A stretch of DNA of 64,000 nucleotides from an uncultured Prevotellaceae bacterium (GCA_947304115.1 CAMZAE010000005.1:23132-87131); one strand, 5' to 3'; counted from the stretch's first letter, positions 24,678-33,961 are shown. A program made the numbers and translations. Notes: generated by a model not told the origin, from the letters alone.

Positions 24678-25739
24678 CTATTTCCCTCCTCCTTTGGGAG
24701 TGGCGGCCTCTGAGGTTGGTGTCTGTTTCTCCTCCTCTATCCCTGTGTCGATGAGCGAGTACTGTTCTTCGGGGAGTTGCAGGGTATAGAGTGAGCCTTC
24801 AAGCCGGCGAATGAGTCCGCGCTTCATCTTTTCCGGGGCATAGACGAAGCCTTCGACAACGATGACACGGTTTGTCTCTGTGTCTATGCGGGAGTGGCTG
24901 ACGAAGGGGCCGCCCATGCAGTCGTTCTCCATATACCAAAGGCCGCGCATCTCCATAGCATAGCGTTTGTGTACCACGATGGGCTTGATCAGTGTGCAGA
25001 GCGAGTCGGTCTTCATAAACATGCCAGGCTTTTCTCCGGGCAGGTTGGCTTTCATCACGGAGTCGCGTTTGGCGACCATGTATGCCTTGTTGAACGTCTC
25101 CGGACCTTCGTAAGGGTAACTGTACATGCAGATGTTCTCCATGCCGGTTGCCGTGTTGTTGCTTGTCCACAGGAACTGCTCGCCTTTCTTGTAGCCGGTA
25201 AGTTCCTTCGGGGCATGGAAGCGGCAGGCGAAAATCTGCCATGCGAGGTCGTATGTGACCTTTGAGTATTTATTCTCCAGTTCCTTGATGAGGCGGTTCA
25301 TCTCCGTGCGTGTCAAGAAGTCGATGACCTCTTGCTTGTGGTTGATGCAGAACTCTCTCAGCTCCTCCTGGCTGGGGCTGTTGATGGTGAGCACAATCTG
25401 GTCCATGGCATTTTTGTTGCGCATGAAGCGCATACCGGTGCGAGAGTACTGTGTCTTGTCGATGTTGACCTGTATGATGTTTCGGAAGATGCTGAAGTTC
25501 GCACTTAAATCCTTCGGCTCAATCTGTGTTATATGGAACGAGCGCTCGCTTTGCGGCAGACAGGGCACGTCGGTGTCAAGGATGTCGAAGAGTGCACGTC
25601 CTGCTGGCGCGTTCCAAGTTTTGTTGTCAAGCACGACAAGCACTTCGTAAGGCCGTCCGCTGGCTTGCGGGAAGATTTGCTCCTTCGTGCAACTGGCCAA
25701 GAGAGGCAGGCAGAGGAGAGACAATAATATATTCTTCAT
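24678..25739 (-). CDS. DUF4837-family lipoprotein
   Basis: 353 residues with a lipoprotein signal (LLSLLCLPLLASCTKEQ, Cys at 17). Family markers include GRPYEVLVVLDNKTWNAPAG near residue 28, FSIFRNIIQVNID, and AWQIFACRFHAPKELTGYKKG. DUF4837 proteins are restricted to Bacteroidetes and lie in the same rlmN-pdxA-secG neighbourhood; no biochemical role is established that I know of. The C-terminus is low complexity (EEEKQTPTSEAATPKGGGK). It follows rlmN by 46 bases and is separated from the next gene by the 22-bp repeat triplet. Confidence 0.88.
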   Translation of the reverse strand: MKNILLSLLCLPLLASCTKEQIFPQASGRPYEVLVVLDNKTWNAPAGRALFDILDTDVPCLPQSERSFHITQIEPKDLSANFSIFRNIIQVNIDKTQYSRTGMRFMRNKNAMDQIVLTINSPSQEELREFCINHKQEVIDFLTRTEMNRLIKELENKYSKVTYDLAWQIFACRFHAPKELTGYKKGEQFLWTSNNTATGMENICMYSYPYEGPETFNKAYMVAKRDSVMKANLPGEKPGMFMKTDSLCTLIKPIVVHKRYAMEMRGLWYMENDCMGGPFVSHSRIDTETNRVIVVEGFVYAPEKMKRGLIRRLEGSLYTLQLPEEQYSLIDTGIEEEKQTPTSEAATPKGGGK

Positions 25740-25785
25740 AATACTTTTGTTTTATAAATAAATATCTTTCTTTTGTTTCGTGTTT

Positions 25786-26808
25786 TCATGTGTTCCCCGT
25801 CTTTGCGTGCAGCAGTCCGCAGGCGGCGTAGATGTCTTGTCCTCGGCTGGCGCGTATGGTGGTTGTCACGCCATGGCGCGTCAGGTAGTCGCGCAGCCAG
25901 ACCATTTTTTCTTCCGGTGCTCCCCGGTACGGCGTGTCGGGTATCTGGTGGAAGCGTATCAGGTTGACGCGGCACTCAATAGGAGAGAGCAGGCGTACCA
26001 GTTCGCGTGCGTGGCGTTCCGAGTCGTTAAGGCCGCCGAAGACGATGTATTCGAAGCTGAGTCTCCGTTGGTGGCTCCAGTCCTGTTTGCTCAGCAGTGC
26101 CATCAGTTCGCCGATGCCGTAAGCTTTTTCTGCCGGCATCATTTGGAGTCGTTCTGCGGGGAAGGGATTGTGCAGGCTGATGGCCAGGTGGCAGTCGCTC
26201 TCTTTGAGGAAGCGCTCCACACCTTTCCGCACACCGACGGTTGATACGGTGATGCGTTTTGGACTCCATGCCCATCCGTCTGGAGCAGTGAGCAATTCGG
26301 TGGCCTTCAGCACGGCATCAAGGTTGTCCATAGGCTCTCCTTGCCCCATGAAAACGATGTTTGTAAGCCTTTCGCTCCCAGGCACGGAATAGACCTGGTT
26401 TAGGATGTCTGTGGCAGAGAGGTTGCCCCCGAAGCCCTGCCTTCCCGTCATGCAGAAGCGGCAGCCCATGCGACATCCCACTTGTGAACTGACACAGAGC
26501 GTCGCCCTGTCGTCATCGGGAATGAAGACGCACTCCACCTTTCCTCCGCTCTCCGTCGGGAAGAGGTATTTGGCAGTGCCATCGCTGCTCTGCTGCACGT
26601 CGCATGGCGGCACACACCCTATGGTGTAATGTTCTGCCAAGGCTCTCCTGGCATTGAGCGAAAGATTGGTCATTTCGTCGATGCTCCTCACATGTTTGCC
26701 GTAGAGCCACTGCATCATTTGTTTTGCAGCAAAGGCTGGCAATCCCACCTCTGTGGCGACTGCCTTCAGCTCGTCGAGCGTCATGCCAAGCAACTTCTTT
26801 CTCTCCAT
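25786..26808 (-). CDS. rlmN: 23S rRNA (adenine-2503-C2)/tRNA methyltransferase RlmN
   Basis: Radical-SAM enzyme that methylates A2503 of 23S rRNA and A37 of some tRNAs. 340 residues with the iron-sulphur motif CRMGCRFCMTG near residue 110, the SAM-binding GEPMDNLDAV, and the C-terminal resolving Cys in DIYAACGLLHAK. I chose ATG 26808 (MERKKLLGMTLDELKAV): the -7 box at 26827-26834 overlaps the start of the longer in-frame ORF, so that longer start cannot be transcribed from it. First gene of the operon that runs to secG. Confidence 0.96.
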   Translation of the reverse strand: MERKKLLGMTLDELKAVATEVGLPAFAAKQMMQWLYGKHVRSIDEMTNLSLNARRALAEHYTIGCVPPCDVQQSSDGTAKYLFPTESGGKVECVFIPDDDRATLCVSSQVGCRMGCRFCMTGRQGFGGNLSATDILNQVYSVPGSERLTNIVFMGQGEPMDNLDAVLKATELLTAPDGWAWSPKRITVSTVGVRKGVERFLKESDCHLAISLHNPFPAERLQMMPAEKAYGIGELMALLSKQDWSHQRRLSFEYIVFGGLNDSERHARELVRLLSPIECRVNLIRFHQIPDTPYRGAPEEKMVWLRDYLTRHGVTTTIRASRGQDIYAACGLLHAKTGNT

Positions 26809-26826
26809 TTTGGGCCTTTTACCTTG

Positions 26827-26834
26827 CAAAGGTA
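26827..26834 (-). promoter_or_regulatory. -7 box of rlmN operon
   Basis: TACCTTTG on the minus strand; start expected near 26820, giving a leader of about 12 bases. Confidence 0.75.
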
Positions 26835-27287
26835 CATTATTATTATATAAAAGAGGCAGTCAGAGGAGAAAAAGTTATCTTTTTTCACTTCTTTTAGGCT
26901 TTTTATGCATACCGTTGGTTAAAGAAGTGAGGATAGGAGGAGGAAAACCGTGGCGGTTGTCTGGGAAAAAGATTATGAAAAAGGGGCGCACTGGTGATGT
27001 GATGAAACTCCGAAAAACAAGTTTTGAGGGTTCGCTGCTTTTGTAATCCAACTAACCATTAAAGGGTTGGCACGCCATTGGCAGACGAAACAGTTCTCGG
27101 TAATAAAATGTAAATTGATGAGTATCCCGATCTAACCAGTACGCCCGTATGATGTCTGTATGTCCTGCCTGCCGCAAGACCATCTTTAGGACTTCAATGA
27201 TATGGCAAAATTAGGATTTCTTTGTGTATTATGCAAGCCTTTTAACATTTTTCTTCCTTTCTTCTTGTCATTTTCTTTTATTCTTTC
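26835..27287. other. Gene-free intergenic region between rlmN and malQ
   Basis: About 450 bases between divergent promoters. I see no credible gene, repeat or RNA fold; short open frames here lack family features. The right third is pyrimidine-rich (many TTTCTT runs) and leads to the malQ promoter. Confidence 0.55.
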
Positions 27288-27295
27288 TATTTTTG
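27288..27295 (+). promoter_or_regulatory. -7 box of malQ
   Basis: TATTTTTG with TTG 20 bases upstream (27265); 28 bases before ATG 27323. Confidence 0.6.
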
Positions 27296-27322
27296 TTAAG
27301 GAAATCAAGGTATAAACACACA

Positions 27323-29800
27323 ATGACACTGAATTTTTCAATAGAATACAGAACAGAATGGGGGCAAAGCGTGGAGGTCGAACTTTGCTTCCTTTCTGCC
27401 GACGGAAAAACATACAGGCAACGCTTCCCCCTGGAAACGGACGACGGCCTGCTTTGGAAGGGTGTATGTATGCTTCGGGCACGCGGCAGCCAGTTGCATT
27501 ATACATATATCATAACGGCTGGAGCGGAGGTGCTTCGCCGTGAATGGGATGTGGTGCCGCGCTTGTTCCCAGCCGACGATGCCCGCACTTATTTCTTCTT
27601 TGACCATTGGCGCAATATACCAGAGGCTTCTCACTGTTATACAGATGCCTATCAGGTTGCGTCGGGACAAAACGAAATGCCAAGGGCTTCGGTGGCTCTC
27701 TTCCCCAAGACCTATCTCTTTCGCGTGCAGGCTCCTCAGCTTGCCCCAGGAGAGAGAGTTGCCCTTGTCGGCGACCAACCGACGCTTGGCAATTGGGATG
27801 TGGCACGCGCTTTGCCGATGACACCTTCCAAACAGCAAGAATGGCTCCTCTCTATCAGTGGCGACGGCCTGCATTTGCCTTTCCAGTATAAATATGTAGT
27901 GTTTAGGAAGAACAACTCTGTCGAATGGGAAGAAGGTACCAACAGGCAGAGTCCGGATTTCCTCTTGGATTTGAATCAAGTCATTGCCCTTACAGATGGC
28001 GAGATAAGGCTCGAAACCTCTCATTGGAAGGTGGCAGGGCTTGTCGTCCCACTCTTTTCGCTTAGGACAGAAGGCAGTCAGGGTGTTGGTGACTTCGGCG
28101 ACCTCAAGGAGATTGCAGATTGGGCGAACCTGGCAGGGATGCACGCCGTTCAACTCCTGCCTATCTATGACACGACACAGGACCGCACTGCTACGGACAG
28201 CTATCCCTACAATGCCATCAGCGTTCATGCCCTGCATCCCATCTATGCCGACCTCCGCCAATTGCCTCTTGCAGACAAGACGGCACTTGCTTCCTTCCAA
28301 AAGCGTTGGCAGAAGCTCAATGCACTTCCTGCGCTTGACTATGTGGAAGTCATCAAGCTGAAGGAAGAGTACCTGCATCAATACTATATGGAGCAAACGG
28401 CCCCCGCCGCCAAGGAGGGAGGTAAGCAACGCCCGGAAAGCCTTTCACTTCGGGAGAGGGAGGCTTTTTGCCGCGATAATGCCGAATGGTTGCAGCCTTA
28501 TAGCGTCTTCTGCCATTTGCGGGACACTTACGGCACGCCCCAGTTCTCCAAATGGAAGAAACTTTCGACCTACAACCGAAGTGCGGTGACGAAATATGCA
28601 GACCGTCATGCCAAAGAGGTTGGCTACTATATCTTTGTGCAGTACCTTTTGCATAAGCAACTGGCCGAGGCTGCGGCCTATGCCCACAGCCTGCGTGTCT
28701 TCCTGAAAGGCGACCTGCCTATCGGCATCAGTCCTTGCAGTGTCGAAGCCTGGCAGGAACCTCATCTTTTCCATACGGACATGGTGGCTGGTGCTCCGCC
28801 AGACGATTTCTCCCGTACAGGGCAAAACTGGGGATTCCCAACGTACAACTGGGAACAAATGGCTACAGACGGCTATCTCTGGTGGAGGCAAAGGCTCGGT
28901 GGTATGGCCCGGTATTTCAGTGCTTACCGCATTGACCACATCCTGGGATTCTTCCGTATCTGGCAGATACCCAAAGGCAGTCCTACGGCTTTGCTTGGAC
29001 AGTTCTCGCCCGCATTGCCCATGAGTGTAGAGGAGATAGAGTCCTACGGAATGCAATTCCATGAAGAGTTGTTTGTGCCCGATGCAAAAAAGGCAGGACT
29101 GTATCATCCCCGTATCGGCGTAATCGGTGAAGAAGCCTGGCTTGCACTTCCCAAATATGAGCAAGATGCCTTTATCCGCCTCTATGAGGATTTCTTCTTC
29201 CGGCGTCACAATGACTTTTGGGCAGGTCAGGCCATGAAAAAACTTCCTGCGCTCATCAATGCAAGCAACATGCTGGTGTGTGGCGAAGACCTGGGGATGG
29301 TGCCAGCTTGTGTCGGGCCGGTTATGCAACAACTTGGCATCCTCAGCCTCGAAATACAGACAATGCCCAAGACGTATGGCATTCCCTTTGCCCAGCTACA
29401 GCAAAATCCTTATCGAAGCGTGGCTACCATCTTTACGCACGACATGCCGACGCTCCGCCTATGGTGGAAGGAGGACTCAGAGCGTACACAGCGATATTAT
29501 AATCATGTATTGGAACATGATGGCAAGGCACCAGGGGAACCGTCTGGCCTGCTGTGCGAAGATGTTGTGACACAGCATCTGAACAGTCCTTCCATGCTTT
29601 GCCTCATCAGCTTGCAGGACTGGCTATCGATGGACGAGGGCTTGCGGAACCCACATCCCGAGGAAGAGCGTATCAACGTGCCTGCCAACCCCAAGCATTA
29701 TTGGCGCTATCGTATGCATCTACCTATCTCGGAACTCAAGAAGGCGAATGCATTCAGCGAAAGATTGAAGAAGCTGATTAGTGATTCGGGACGAGACTGA
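27323..29800 (+). CDS. malQ: 4-alpha-glucanotransferase with N-terminal starch-binding domains (DPE2 type)
   Basis: 825-residue GH77 amylomaltase that transfers alpha-1,4-glucan segments during maltodextrin and glycogen metabolism. The first 270 residues hold two CBM20-like domains (VEVELCFLSADGKTYRQRF and then FRVQAPQLAPGERVALVGDQ with GNWDVARALPM), as in plant DPE2 and Bacteroidetes MalQ. The catalytic domain starts near 265 (GLVVPLFSLRTEGSQGVGDF) and carries YRIDHILGFFRIW (nucleophile Asp) and CGEDLGMVPACV (acid/base Glu). I chose ATG 27323, the start of the CBM20 fold (MTLNFSIEYRTEWGQ); the upstream in-frame extension is a hydrophobic artefact of a T-rich leader. Works with the glycogen cluster at 55-60 kb. 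Confidence 0.95.
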   Translation: MTLNFSIEYRTEWGQSVEVELCFLSADGKTYRQRFPLETDDGLLWKGVCMLRARGSQLHYTYIITAGAEVLRREWDVVPRLFPADDARTYFFFDHWRNIPEASHCYTDAYQVASGQNEMPRASVALFPKTYLFRVQAPQLAPGERVALVGDQPTLGNWDVARALPMTPSKQQEWLLSISGDGLHLPFQYKYVVFRKNNSVEWEEGTNRQSPDFLLDLNQVIALTDGEIRLETSHWKVAGLVVPLFSLRTEGSQGVGDFGDLKEIADWANLAGMHAVQLLPIYDTTQDRTATDSYPYNAISVHALHPIYADLRQLPLADKTALASFQKRWQKLNALPALDYVEVIKLKEEYLHQYYMEQTAPAAKEGGKQRPESLSLREREAFCRDNAEWLQPYSVFCHLRDTYGTPQFSKWKKLSTYNRSAVTKYADRHAKEVGYYIFVQYLLHKQLAEAAAYAHSLRVFLKGDLPIGISPCSVEAWQEPHLFHTDMVAGAPPDDFSRTGQNWGFPTYNWEQMATDGYLWWRQRLGGMARYFSAYRIDHILGFFRIWQIPKGSPTALLGQFSPALPMSVEEIESYGMQFHEELFVPDAKKAGLYHPRIGVIGEEAWLALPKYEQDAFIRLYEDFFFRRHNDFWAGQAMKKLPALINASNMLVCGEDLGMVPACVGPVMQQLGILSLEIQTMPKTYGIPFAQLQQNPYRSVATIFTHDMPTLRLWWKEDSERTQRYYNHVLEHDGKAPGEPSGLLCEDVVTQHLNSPSMLCLISLQDWLSMDEGLRNPHPEEERINVPANPKHYWRYRMHLPISELKKANAFSERLKKLISDSGRD

Positions 29801-29844
29801 AATTCTATCAACTCTCACTTCATCATCTCTTTATACAGAGGCCC

Positions 29845-30615
29845 TTACAGGAATGCCGTCAGCGGTGAACTGGCCTCGGCATCGTTGCTGATGGCTCCAA
29901 GCCCTGCTTCGTAGGCCTGACGGCCTGCAATGACGGCCTGCCTGAAGGCATCTGCCATTTTTACAGGATTGCCAGAAACGGCAATGGCGGTGTTGACGAG
30001 ACAACAGTCTGCGCCCATCTCCATTGCTTCTGCTGCATGGCTTGGGGCACCGATGCCTGCATCGACAACAACCGGCACCGTGGCCTGTTCGATGATGATT
30101 TCAAGAAAGTCCTTCATGCGAAGCCCCTTGTTTGTGCCGATGGGTGCAGCCAATGGCATAACGGTTGCCGCTCCTGCCTCTTCAAGATGCTTGCAAAGTG
30201 TCGGATCTGCCTGACAATAAGGAAGCACTACGAAGCCAAGTTTGACCAGTTCTTCTGTCGCCTTAAGTGTCTCGACAGAGTCTGGGAGGAGGTAGCGCGG
30301 GTCTGGATGAATCTCCAGCTTCAGCCAATTTGTTCCGAAAGCCTCGCGAGCCATCTGTGCAGCAAAGACGGCTTCCTCGGCATTGCGGACACCGCTGGTG
30401 TTGGGTAGCAACTGGATGTTCTTGTTCTGCGTGATGTGCGTCAGCAGGTCATCCTCTGCATCTCCCAACTCGATGCGCTTCATGGCAACCGTCACCATCT
30501 CTGTGCCGGAAGCTGCTATGGCACGCGCCATAAGGTCGTTGTTGTTGAACTTTCCTGTCCCCAGGAACAGGCGCGAATTGAATTCACGTCCAGCTATAAT
30601 CAGTTTATTATTCAT
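29845..30615 (-). CDS. thiG: Thiazole synthase
   Basis: 256-residue TIM-barrel enzyme that builds the thiazole phosphate of thiamine from deoxyxylulose phosphate, an imine and ThiS thiocarboxylate. Family sequence is clear: [14 protein letters not shown], the Schiff-base Lys in [16 protein letters not shown] (near residue 98), [30 protein letters not shown] and [10 protein letters not shown]. The start overlaps thiE by eight bases. It is last in the thiD-S-E-G series. No thiH/thiO, thiC or thiF is in this operon, so the remainder of the pathway must lie elsewhere. Confidence 0.97.
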   Translation of the reverse strand: MNNKLIIAGREFNSRLFLGTGKFNNNDLMARAIAASGTEMVTVAMKRIELGDAEDDLLTHITQNKNIQLLPNTSGVRNAEEAVFAAQMAREAFGTNWLKLEIHPDPRYLLPDSVETLKATEELVKLGFVVLPYCQADPTLCKHLEEAGAATVMPLAAPIGTNKGLRMKDFLEIIIEQATVPVVVDAGIGAPSHAAEAMEMGADCCLVNTAIAVSGNPVKMADAFRQAVIAGRQAYEAGLGAISNDAEASSPLTAFL

Positions 30616-31219
30616 AGGACATTATTCTTTTTATTTCTTCTTTAGGATTGTCTGCCCGAAGGATGGCTCCTGACAGGGCGATGCCTGCGATGCCTGTCTG
30701 CATGAGGGCAGGAATGTCGTTGGCGGTAATGCCGCCGATGGCAACGACAGGGATGTCGATGCCTGCCTTGCGAACTCGCTGCATGATGTCGTGATAACCT
30801 TCAAGGCCGAGGGTGGGGGAGAGCTTCTCCTTTGTCGTTGTGAAACGGAAAGGGCCACAGCCGATATAGTTGGCCGAAGCACGATAGTGCATCTCTATGT
30901 CCTCGAAGGTGTTGGCTGTACCTCCGATGATAACGTCATTCCCAAGGATGCGTCTTGCTTCGGCAATGGGCATGTCGTTCTTGCCGAGGTGAACGCCGTC
31001 GGCATTTAACTCATGCACCAGTTCCACGCGGTCGTCGATGATGAACGTCGTGCGGTGTTCGTCGCAGAGCTTCCTCACTTCTTTTCCTATACAGAGGAAT
31101 TCGGCATCCGATGCGTCTTTCATGCGAAGCTGAACCCATCTTATGCCTCCTTCGATGGCAAGGCGTATGCCCTCCAGATAACTGTATTGTTCTGTGAAGT
31201 GTGAAATGAACTGTATCAT
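30608..31219 (-). CDS. thiE: Thiamine-phosphate synthase
   Basis: 203-residue TIM barrel joining HMP-PP and thiazole phosphate to thiamine phosphate. Motifs: [26 protein letters not shown] (pyrophosphate side), [20 protein letters not shown] and [17 protein letters not shown]. The ATG at 31219 overlaps the thiS stop as ATGA, which points to translational coupling; an in-frame ATG nine bases upstream inside thiS is less likely. Confidence 0.96.
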   Translation of the reverse strand: MIQFISHFTEQYSYLEGIRLAIEGGIRWVQLRMKDASDAEFLCIGKEVRKLCDEHRTTFIIDDRVELVHELNADGVHLGKNDMPIAEARRILGNDVIIGGTANTFEDIEMHYRASANYIGCGPFRFTTTKEKLSPTLGLEGYHDIMQRVRKAGIDIPVVAIGGITANDIPALMQTGIAGIALSGAILRADNPKEEIKRIMSYE

Positions 31220-31413
31220 CCTCCGCATGCTGCTTTAATGATGACAATGTGTATGCCTTCGCTAAGTGGCGTTTGCTCCCACAGCGTTCTCGGTATCATC
31301 TTCCCTTCTATGGCCACAGCCACACCCTTCTCTGGCAAGGCAAGCTCTGCGGCAAGGACACCCAAGTTCGTGGCTTCTGTACTTATTGGTTTGTTATTGA
31401 CGAAATAATTCAT
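31216..31413 (-). CDS. thiS: Sulphur carrier protein ThiS
   Basis: 65-residue ubiquitin-fold protein. The start (MNYFVNNKPISTEATNLGVL) and the central VAVAIEGKMIPRTLW are typical, and it ends in the obligatory Gly-Gly (IIKAACGG), which is adenylated and then carries sulphur as thiocarboxylate for ThiG. Coupled to thiE by a 4-base overlap; separated from thiD by a short repeat. Confidence 0.96.
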   Translation of the reverse strand: MNYFVNNKPISTEATNLGVLAAELALPEKGVAVAIEGKMIPRTLWEQTPLSEGIHIVIIKAACGG

Positions 31414-31452
31414 AAAGTCAATCCCTAATCCTTAATCCCTAATCTTTAATCC
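31414..31452. repeat. AATCCCTAATCCTT tandem repeat in thi operon
   Basis: Three or so imperfect copies of TTAATCCCTAATC fill the whole gap between thiD and thiS. Confidence 0.8.
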
Positions 31453-32250
31453 CTAAATCCACTTCACCGGTCCATGTCCATGTCCTATTTCATACTCTGC
31501 TCCTGCGAGAATGGCATTTGCAATGAATGCTTTTGCGCCTTTGGCAGCCTCTTGCAATGTTTGGCCGTTGGCAAGCAGGGCAGCAAAGGCAGACGACATC
31601 GTGCAACCCGTACCGTGCGTGTTCCTTGTCTGTATTCTCTTTGAGGGCAGTTCAAGCAGTTCGCTCGTCTCAGCATCGTAGAAGTAGTCGATGAGTTTGT
31701 CCTCTTTCAGATGTCCTGCTTTGAGCAAGACAGAGACACCGTACATGTCTGCCAGTTTCCTCGTTGCTTGGGGCAAGGCTTCTTGAGATTCGAGCCTTTT
31801 GCCTTCAAGCAATATCTCTGCCTCCGGGATGTTGGGCGTGATGACACGGGCAAGAGGGATGAGTTCTGTCCGAAGCGATGCGATGGCATCCTCTTCCAAG
31901 AGACAGTGGCCGCTGGTCGAGACCATAACAGGGTCGATGACCAAGTTACGAACCTTGTGCTTGCGGAGCGTTTCGCTGACGGCCTGTACAATTTCAGCAG
32001 ACTGTAACATGCCTGTCTTCACGGCATCGGCGCCAATGTCGCTCAGCACGGCCTCTATCTGCCCCTTGATGATGCCCGCTGGCACAGGATGAACAGCCTT
32101 TACACCTATCGTGTTCTGCACGGTGATGGCTGTAATGGCAGTGGCAGCATAGCACCCAAGGGCCGAGATGGTCTTGATGTCGGCCTGAATGCCTGCCCCG
32201 CCTCCGCTGTCGCTGCCAGCTATGCTCAGTACTCTTGTATATTGTTTCAT
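31453..32250 (-). CDS. thiD: Hydroxymethylpyrimidine/phosphomethylpyrimidine kinase
   Basis: 265-residue ribokinase-fold enzyme phosphorylating HMP twice. The N-terminus RVLSIAGSDSGGGAGIQADI and the anion-hole/catalytic segment NTHGTGCTMSSAFAALLANG near residue 210 are intact, in contrast to the ThiD-like protein at 59940-61052. It starts five bases before the end of the DUF4491 gene region, so translation of the two is tightly linked. This is the conventional ThiD of the window. Confidence 0.96.
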   Translation of the reverse strand: MKQYTRVLSIAGSDSGGGAGIQADIKTISALGCYAATAITAITVQNTIGVKAVHPVPAGIIKGQIEAVLSDIGADAVKTGMLQSAEIVQAVSETLRKHKVRNLVIDPVMVSTSGHCLLEEDAIASLRTELIPLARVITPNIPEAEILLEGKRLESQEALPQATRKLADMYGVSVLLKAGHLKEDKLIDYFYDAETSELLELPSKRIQTRNTHGTGCTMSSAFAALLANGQTLQEAAKGAKAFIANAILAGAEYEIGHGHGPVKWI

Positions 32251-32254
32251 TCCT

Positions 32255-32548
32255 TTATTTTTTCATTTTCTTTGGGAACCACCCCTTGCGTACACGTTCC
32301 CTTTGCTGGAAGAGTTCCAGAATGGACCAGAAGCAGGAAAAGCTGAAAACACCGAGCAACACCGAGGCATATACGTTGCTGACAAATAAAGAACCAATGC
32401 AGCCAGCGAATCCCATGATGAGGAACACCGGCCAGCATTTCACCCCGAAATGGTACTCGCTTTTGATGACCAGCGGATGAAAGATGCCAATGCACAGGAA
32501 AGTCGCCAAGCCAAGTATAATGCCGTGATAGTTTATTGTGTCAAGCAT
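32255..32548 (-). CDS. DUF4491-family small membrane protein
   Basis: 97 residues with three hydrophobic segments (IILGLATFLCIGIFHPLVI, CWPVFLIMGFAGCIGSLFV, VYASVLLGVFSFSCFWSILE) and a basic C-terminus. The HPLVIKSEYHFG segment is the family marker as I recall it for DUF4491, a Bacteroidetes and Firmicutes family of unknown function. It lies immediately before thiD; a link to vitamin transport is only speculation from position. Confidence 0.8.
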   Translation of the reverse strand: MLDTINYHGIILGLATFLCIGIFHPLVIKSEYHFGVKCWPVFLIMGFAGCIGSLFVSNVYASVLLGVFSFSCFWSILELFQQRERVRKGWFPKKMKK

Positions 32549-32597
32549 ACCCTTTTAACTTTTTAACATATTAACCTTTTAACTCTTTAACCTTTTC
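32545..32597. repeat. TTTTAACTCTTTAACC short repeats
   Basis: Imperfect CTTTTTAACnnnTTAACC units fill the gap between the proX-like gene and DUF4491. Confidence 0.65.
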
Positions 32598-33147
32598 AAT
32601 AGAGCCGTATGTATTCGTAAGTATTGCCCACTTCGGCGAGATACCGCTCAAAGTCTTCAAGAGCGATAACAACGGTGCCGCGACAGTCGTTAGGGTGGAA
32701 GGAAAGTGTCTTCCTGCTGGGATCTGGGTAGTTGCTGTCATCCTTTAGCGCAGCGTCAAGGAAAAGGTGTACGTGGTGCTCCGTGTCGTTGATAAGTCCG
32801 AAAGGAGAGACACTGCCAGGCTCAAGTCCAAGATATTTCATCATGCGCTCCGGAGAAGCGAAGGAGAGCTTGCCGCAGGAAGGCTTGCCCTGTGCCTGAA
32901 GCGCTTGCTTGAGACGGGCTTCAAGGTCGTGGATGTCCAAGTCATGGTCGCAATGGAAGCAGATGAGGTAGTGCTGATTGCCCTTGTGGTTGCGCATGAA
33001 GATGTTCTTGCAGTGCACAGAACCGTCATCCTTCCACCAGCGTTTGGCCTCCTCGATGGTCTTGCCATCGGGGTGGTTGTAGCAAGTGAATGGAATGTCG
33101 TGTTCCCGAAGATATTTGAGTACAGCGTCTTGTCTCTCTGTTGCCAT
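32596..33147 (-). CDS. ProX/YbaK-type aminoacyl-tRNA editing domain protein
   Basis: 183-residue free-standing editing domain related to the insertion domain of prolyl-tRNA synthetase; such proteins hydrolyse mischarged Ala-tRNA-Pro or Cys-tRNA-Pro. Family features: FTCYNHPDGKTIEEAKRWW, HCKNIFMRNHKGNQHYLICF, KLSFASPERMMKYLGLEPGS, FGLINDTEHHVHLFLD and FHPNDCRGTVVI. I chose ATG 33147 (MATERQDAVLKYL), because the longer ORF starts inside the -7 box. It appears to be the first gene of a transcript that continues into DUF4491 and thi genes. Confidence 0.92.
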   Translation of the reverse strand: MATERQDAVLKYLREHDIPFTCYNHPDGKTIEEAKRWWKDDGSVHCKNIFMRNHKGNQHYLICFHCDHDLDIHDLEARLKQALQAQGKPSCGKLSFASPERMMKYLGLEPGSVSPFGLINDTEHHVHLFLDAALKDDSNYPDPSRKTLSFHPNDCRGTVVIALEDFERYLAEVGNTYEYIRLY

Positions 33148-33192
33148 GTTGCTTCTGTTTTGCGAGGTTGTCCCTTCCCTCCTATTCTTTTG

Positions 33193-33200
33193 CAAAGGTA
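33193..33200 (-). promoter_or_regulatory. -7 box of proX-thi operon
   Basis: TACCTTTG on the minus strand. No TPP riboswitch fold is visible between it and the thi genes. Confidence 0.7.
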
Positions 33201-33341
33201 TGGAAAAAACGCAAAACTTCCAAATCCCCTATCAACAAAAAAGAATAATTCAACACGCAAAATAACTGATGCAGAGTCAACCAGCAAGTGCAAGTTTGGT
33301 GCAAAGTCACATAATTATTTTCATTATTCAACTTTTCTTTT

Positions 33342-33349
33342 TACCTTTG
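33342..33349 (+). promoter_or_regulatory. -7 box of FKBP gene
   Basis: TACCTTTG, 32 bases before ATG 33381. Confidence 0.75.
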
Positions 33350-33380
33350 CATATTGTTTATTATAAAAAACAGCAGAATT

Positions 33381-33956
33381 ATGGCTACAGAGAATCCAAA
33401 CAAGTACATTGCCGTTTCGTATAAACTCTATATGAGAGGTTCGGACGATACACCAGAACTGGTTGAAGAAACCGCAGAGGGCGAGCCTTTTGTTTTTGTC
33501 AGTGCCTTGGGCATGACACTTGATGCTTTTGAGGCCCAGATCGTTCCTCTGAAGGTTGGCGATAAGTTTGATTTCACCCTTGCTCCTGCCGATGCTTACG
33601 GCGACTATGAGGCTTCTGGCAAGCAGACGCTGCCTCGTAAAGTCTTTGAGATAAATGGGAATCTCGATTCCCGCTATATCTTTGAAGGTGCGGTTGTGCC
33701 TTTGAGCAGTGCCGACGGAGCACGGTTCAACGGCACCATAGTAGAGATTGGTGATGAGGCGATTACCGTTGACCTCAATCATCCTCTTGCAGGCAAAAGC
33801 CTAAACTTTGTCGGCACCATTATCGAGAGCCGCGATGCTACCAACGAAGAGGTGCGTGATGCTCTCAACCAAATAACAGGTTGTGGCGGAAGCTGCGGTG
33901 GAGGCTGCGGTAATTGCGGCGGTGGCAGTTGCGAGAGCTGCGGCGGTTGTAAATAG
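33381..33956 (+). CDS. SlyD-like FKBP peptidyl-prolyl isomerase with Cys-rich tail
   Basis: 191 residues. The FKBP fold with the insert-in-flap domain of SlyD is visible: VSYKLYMRGSDDTPELVEET at the start, the LGMTLDAFEAQIVPLKVGDK stretch, AYGDYEASGKQTLPRKVFEI and LNHPLAGKSLNFVGTI. Such enzymes isomerise prolyl bonds and chaperone folding in the cytosol. The last 25 residues are Gly/Cys-rich (TGCGGSCGGGCGNCGGG and more) with eight or so Cys, probably a nickel/zinc-binding tail as in SlyD, where His is more common. ATG 33381 is favoured over an earlier in-frame start by position relative to the -7 box. The stop lies six bases from the stop of mrp on the other strand. Confidence 0.93.
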   Translation: MATENPNKYIAVSYKLYMRGSDDTPELVEETAEGEPFVFVSALGMTLDAFEAQIVPLKVGDKFDFTLAPADAYGDYEASGKQTLPRKVFEINGNLDSRYIFEGAVVPLSSADGARFNGTIVEIGDEAITVDLNHPLAGKSLNFVGTIIESRDATNEEVRDALNQITGCGGSCGGGCGNCGGGSCESCGGCK

Positions 33957-33961
33957 TGTTG

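Noticed and set aside
26930..27050. Small plus-strand frame between rlmN and malQ
   Set aside because: No promoter spacing, no family features and basic low-complexity product.
27224..27322. N-terminal extension of malQ with hydrophobic residues (possible signal peptide)
   Set aside because: It is encoded by a T-rich leader that contains the -7 box; MalQ of this type is cytosolic and starts with the CBM20 fold.
29845..33200. Possible TPP riboswitch in the thi operon
   Set aside because: No CUGAGA or ACCUGAUCUGG-type segments and no gap large enough.
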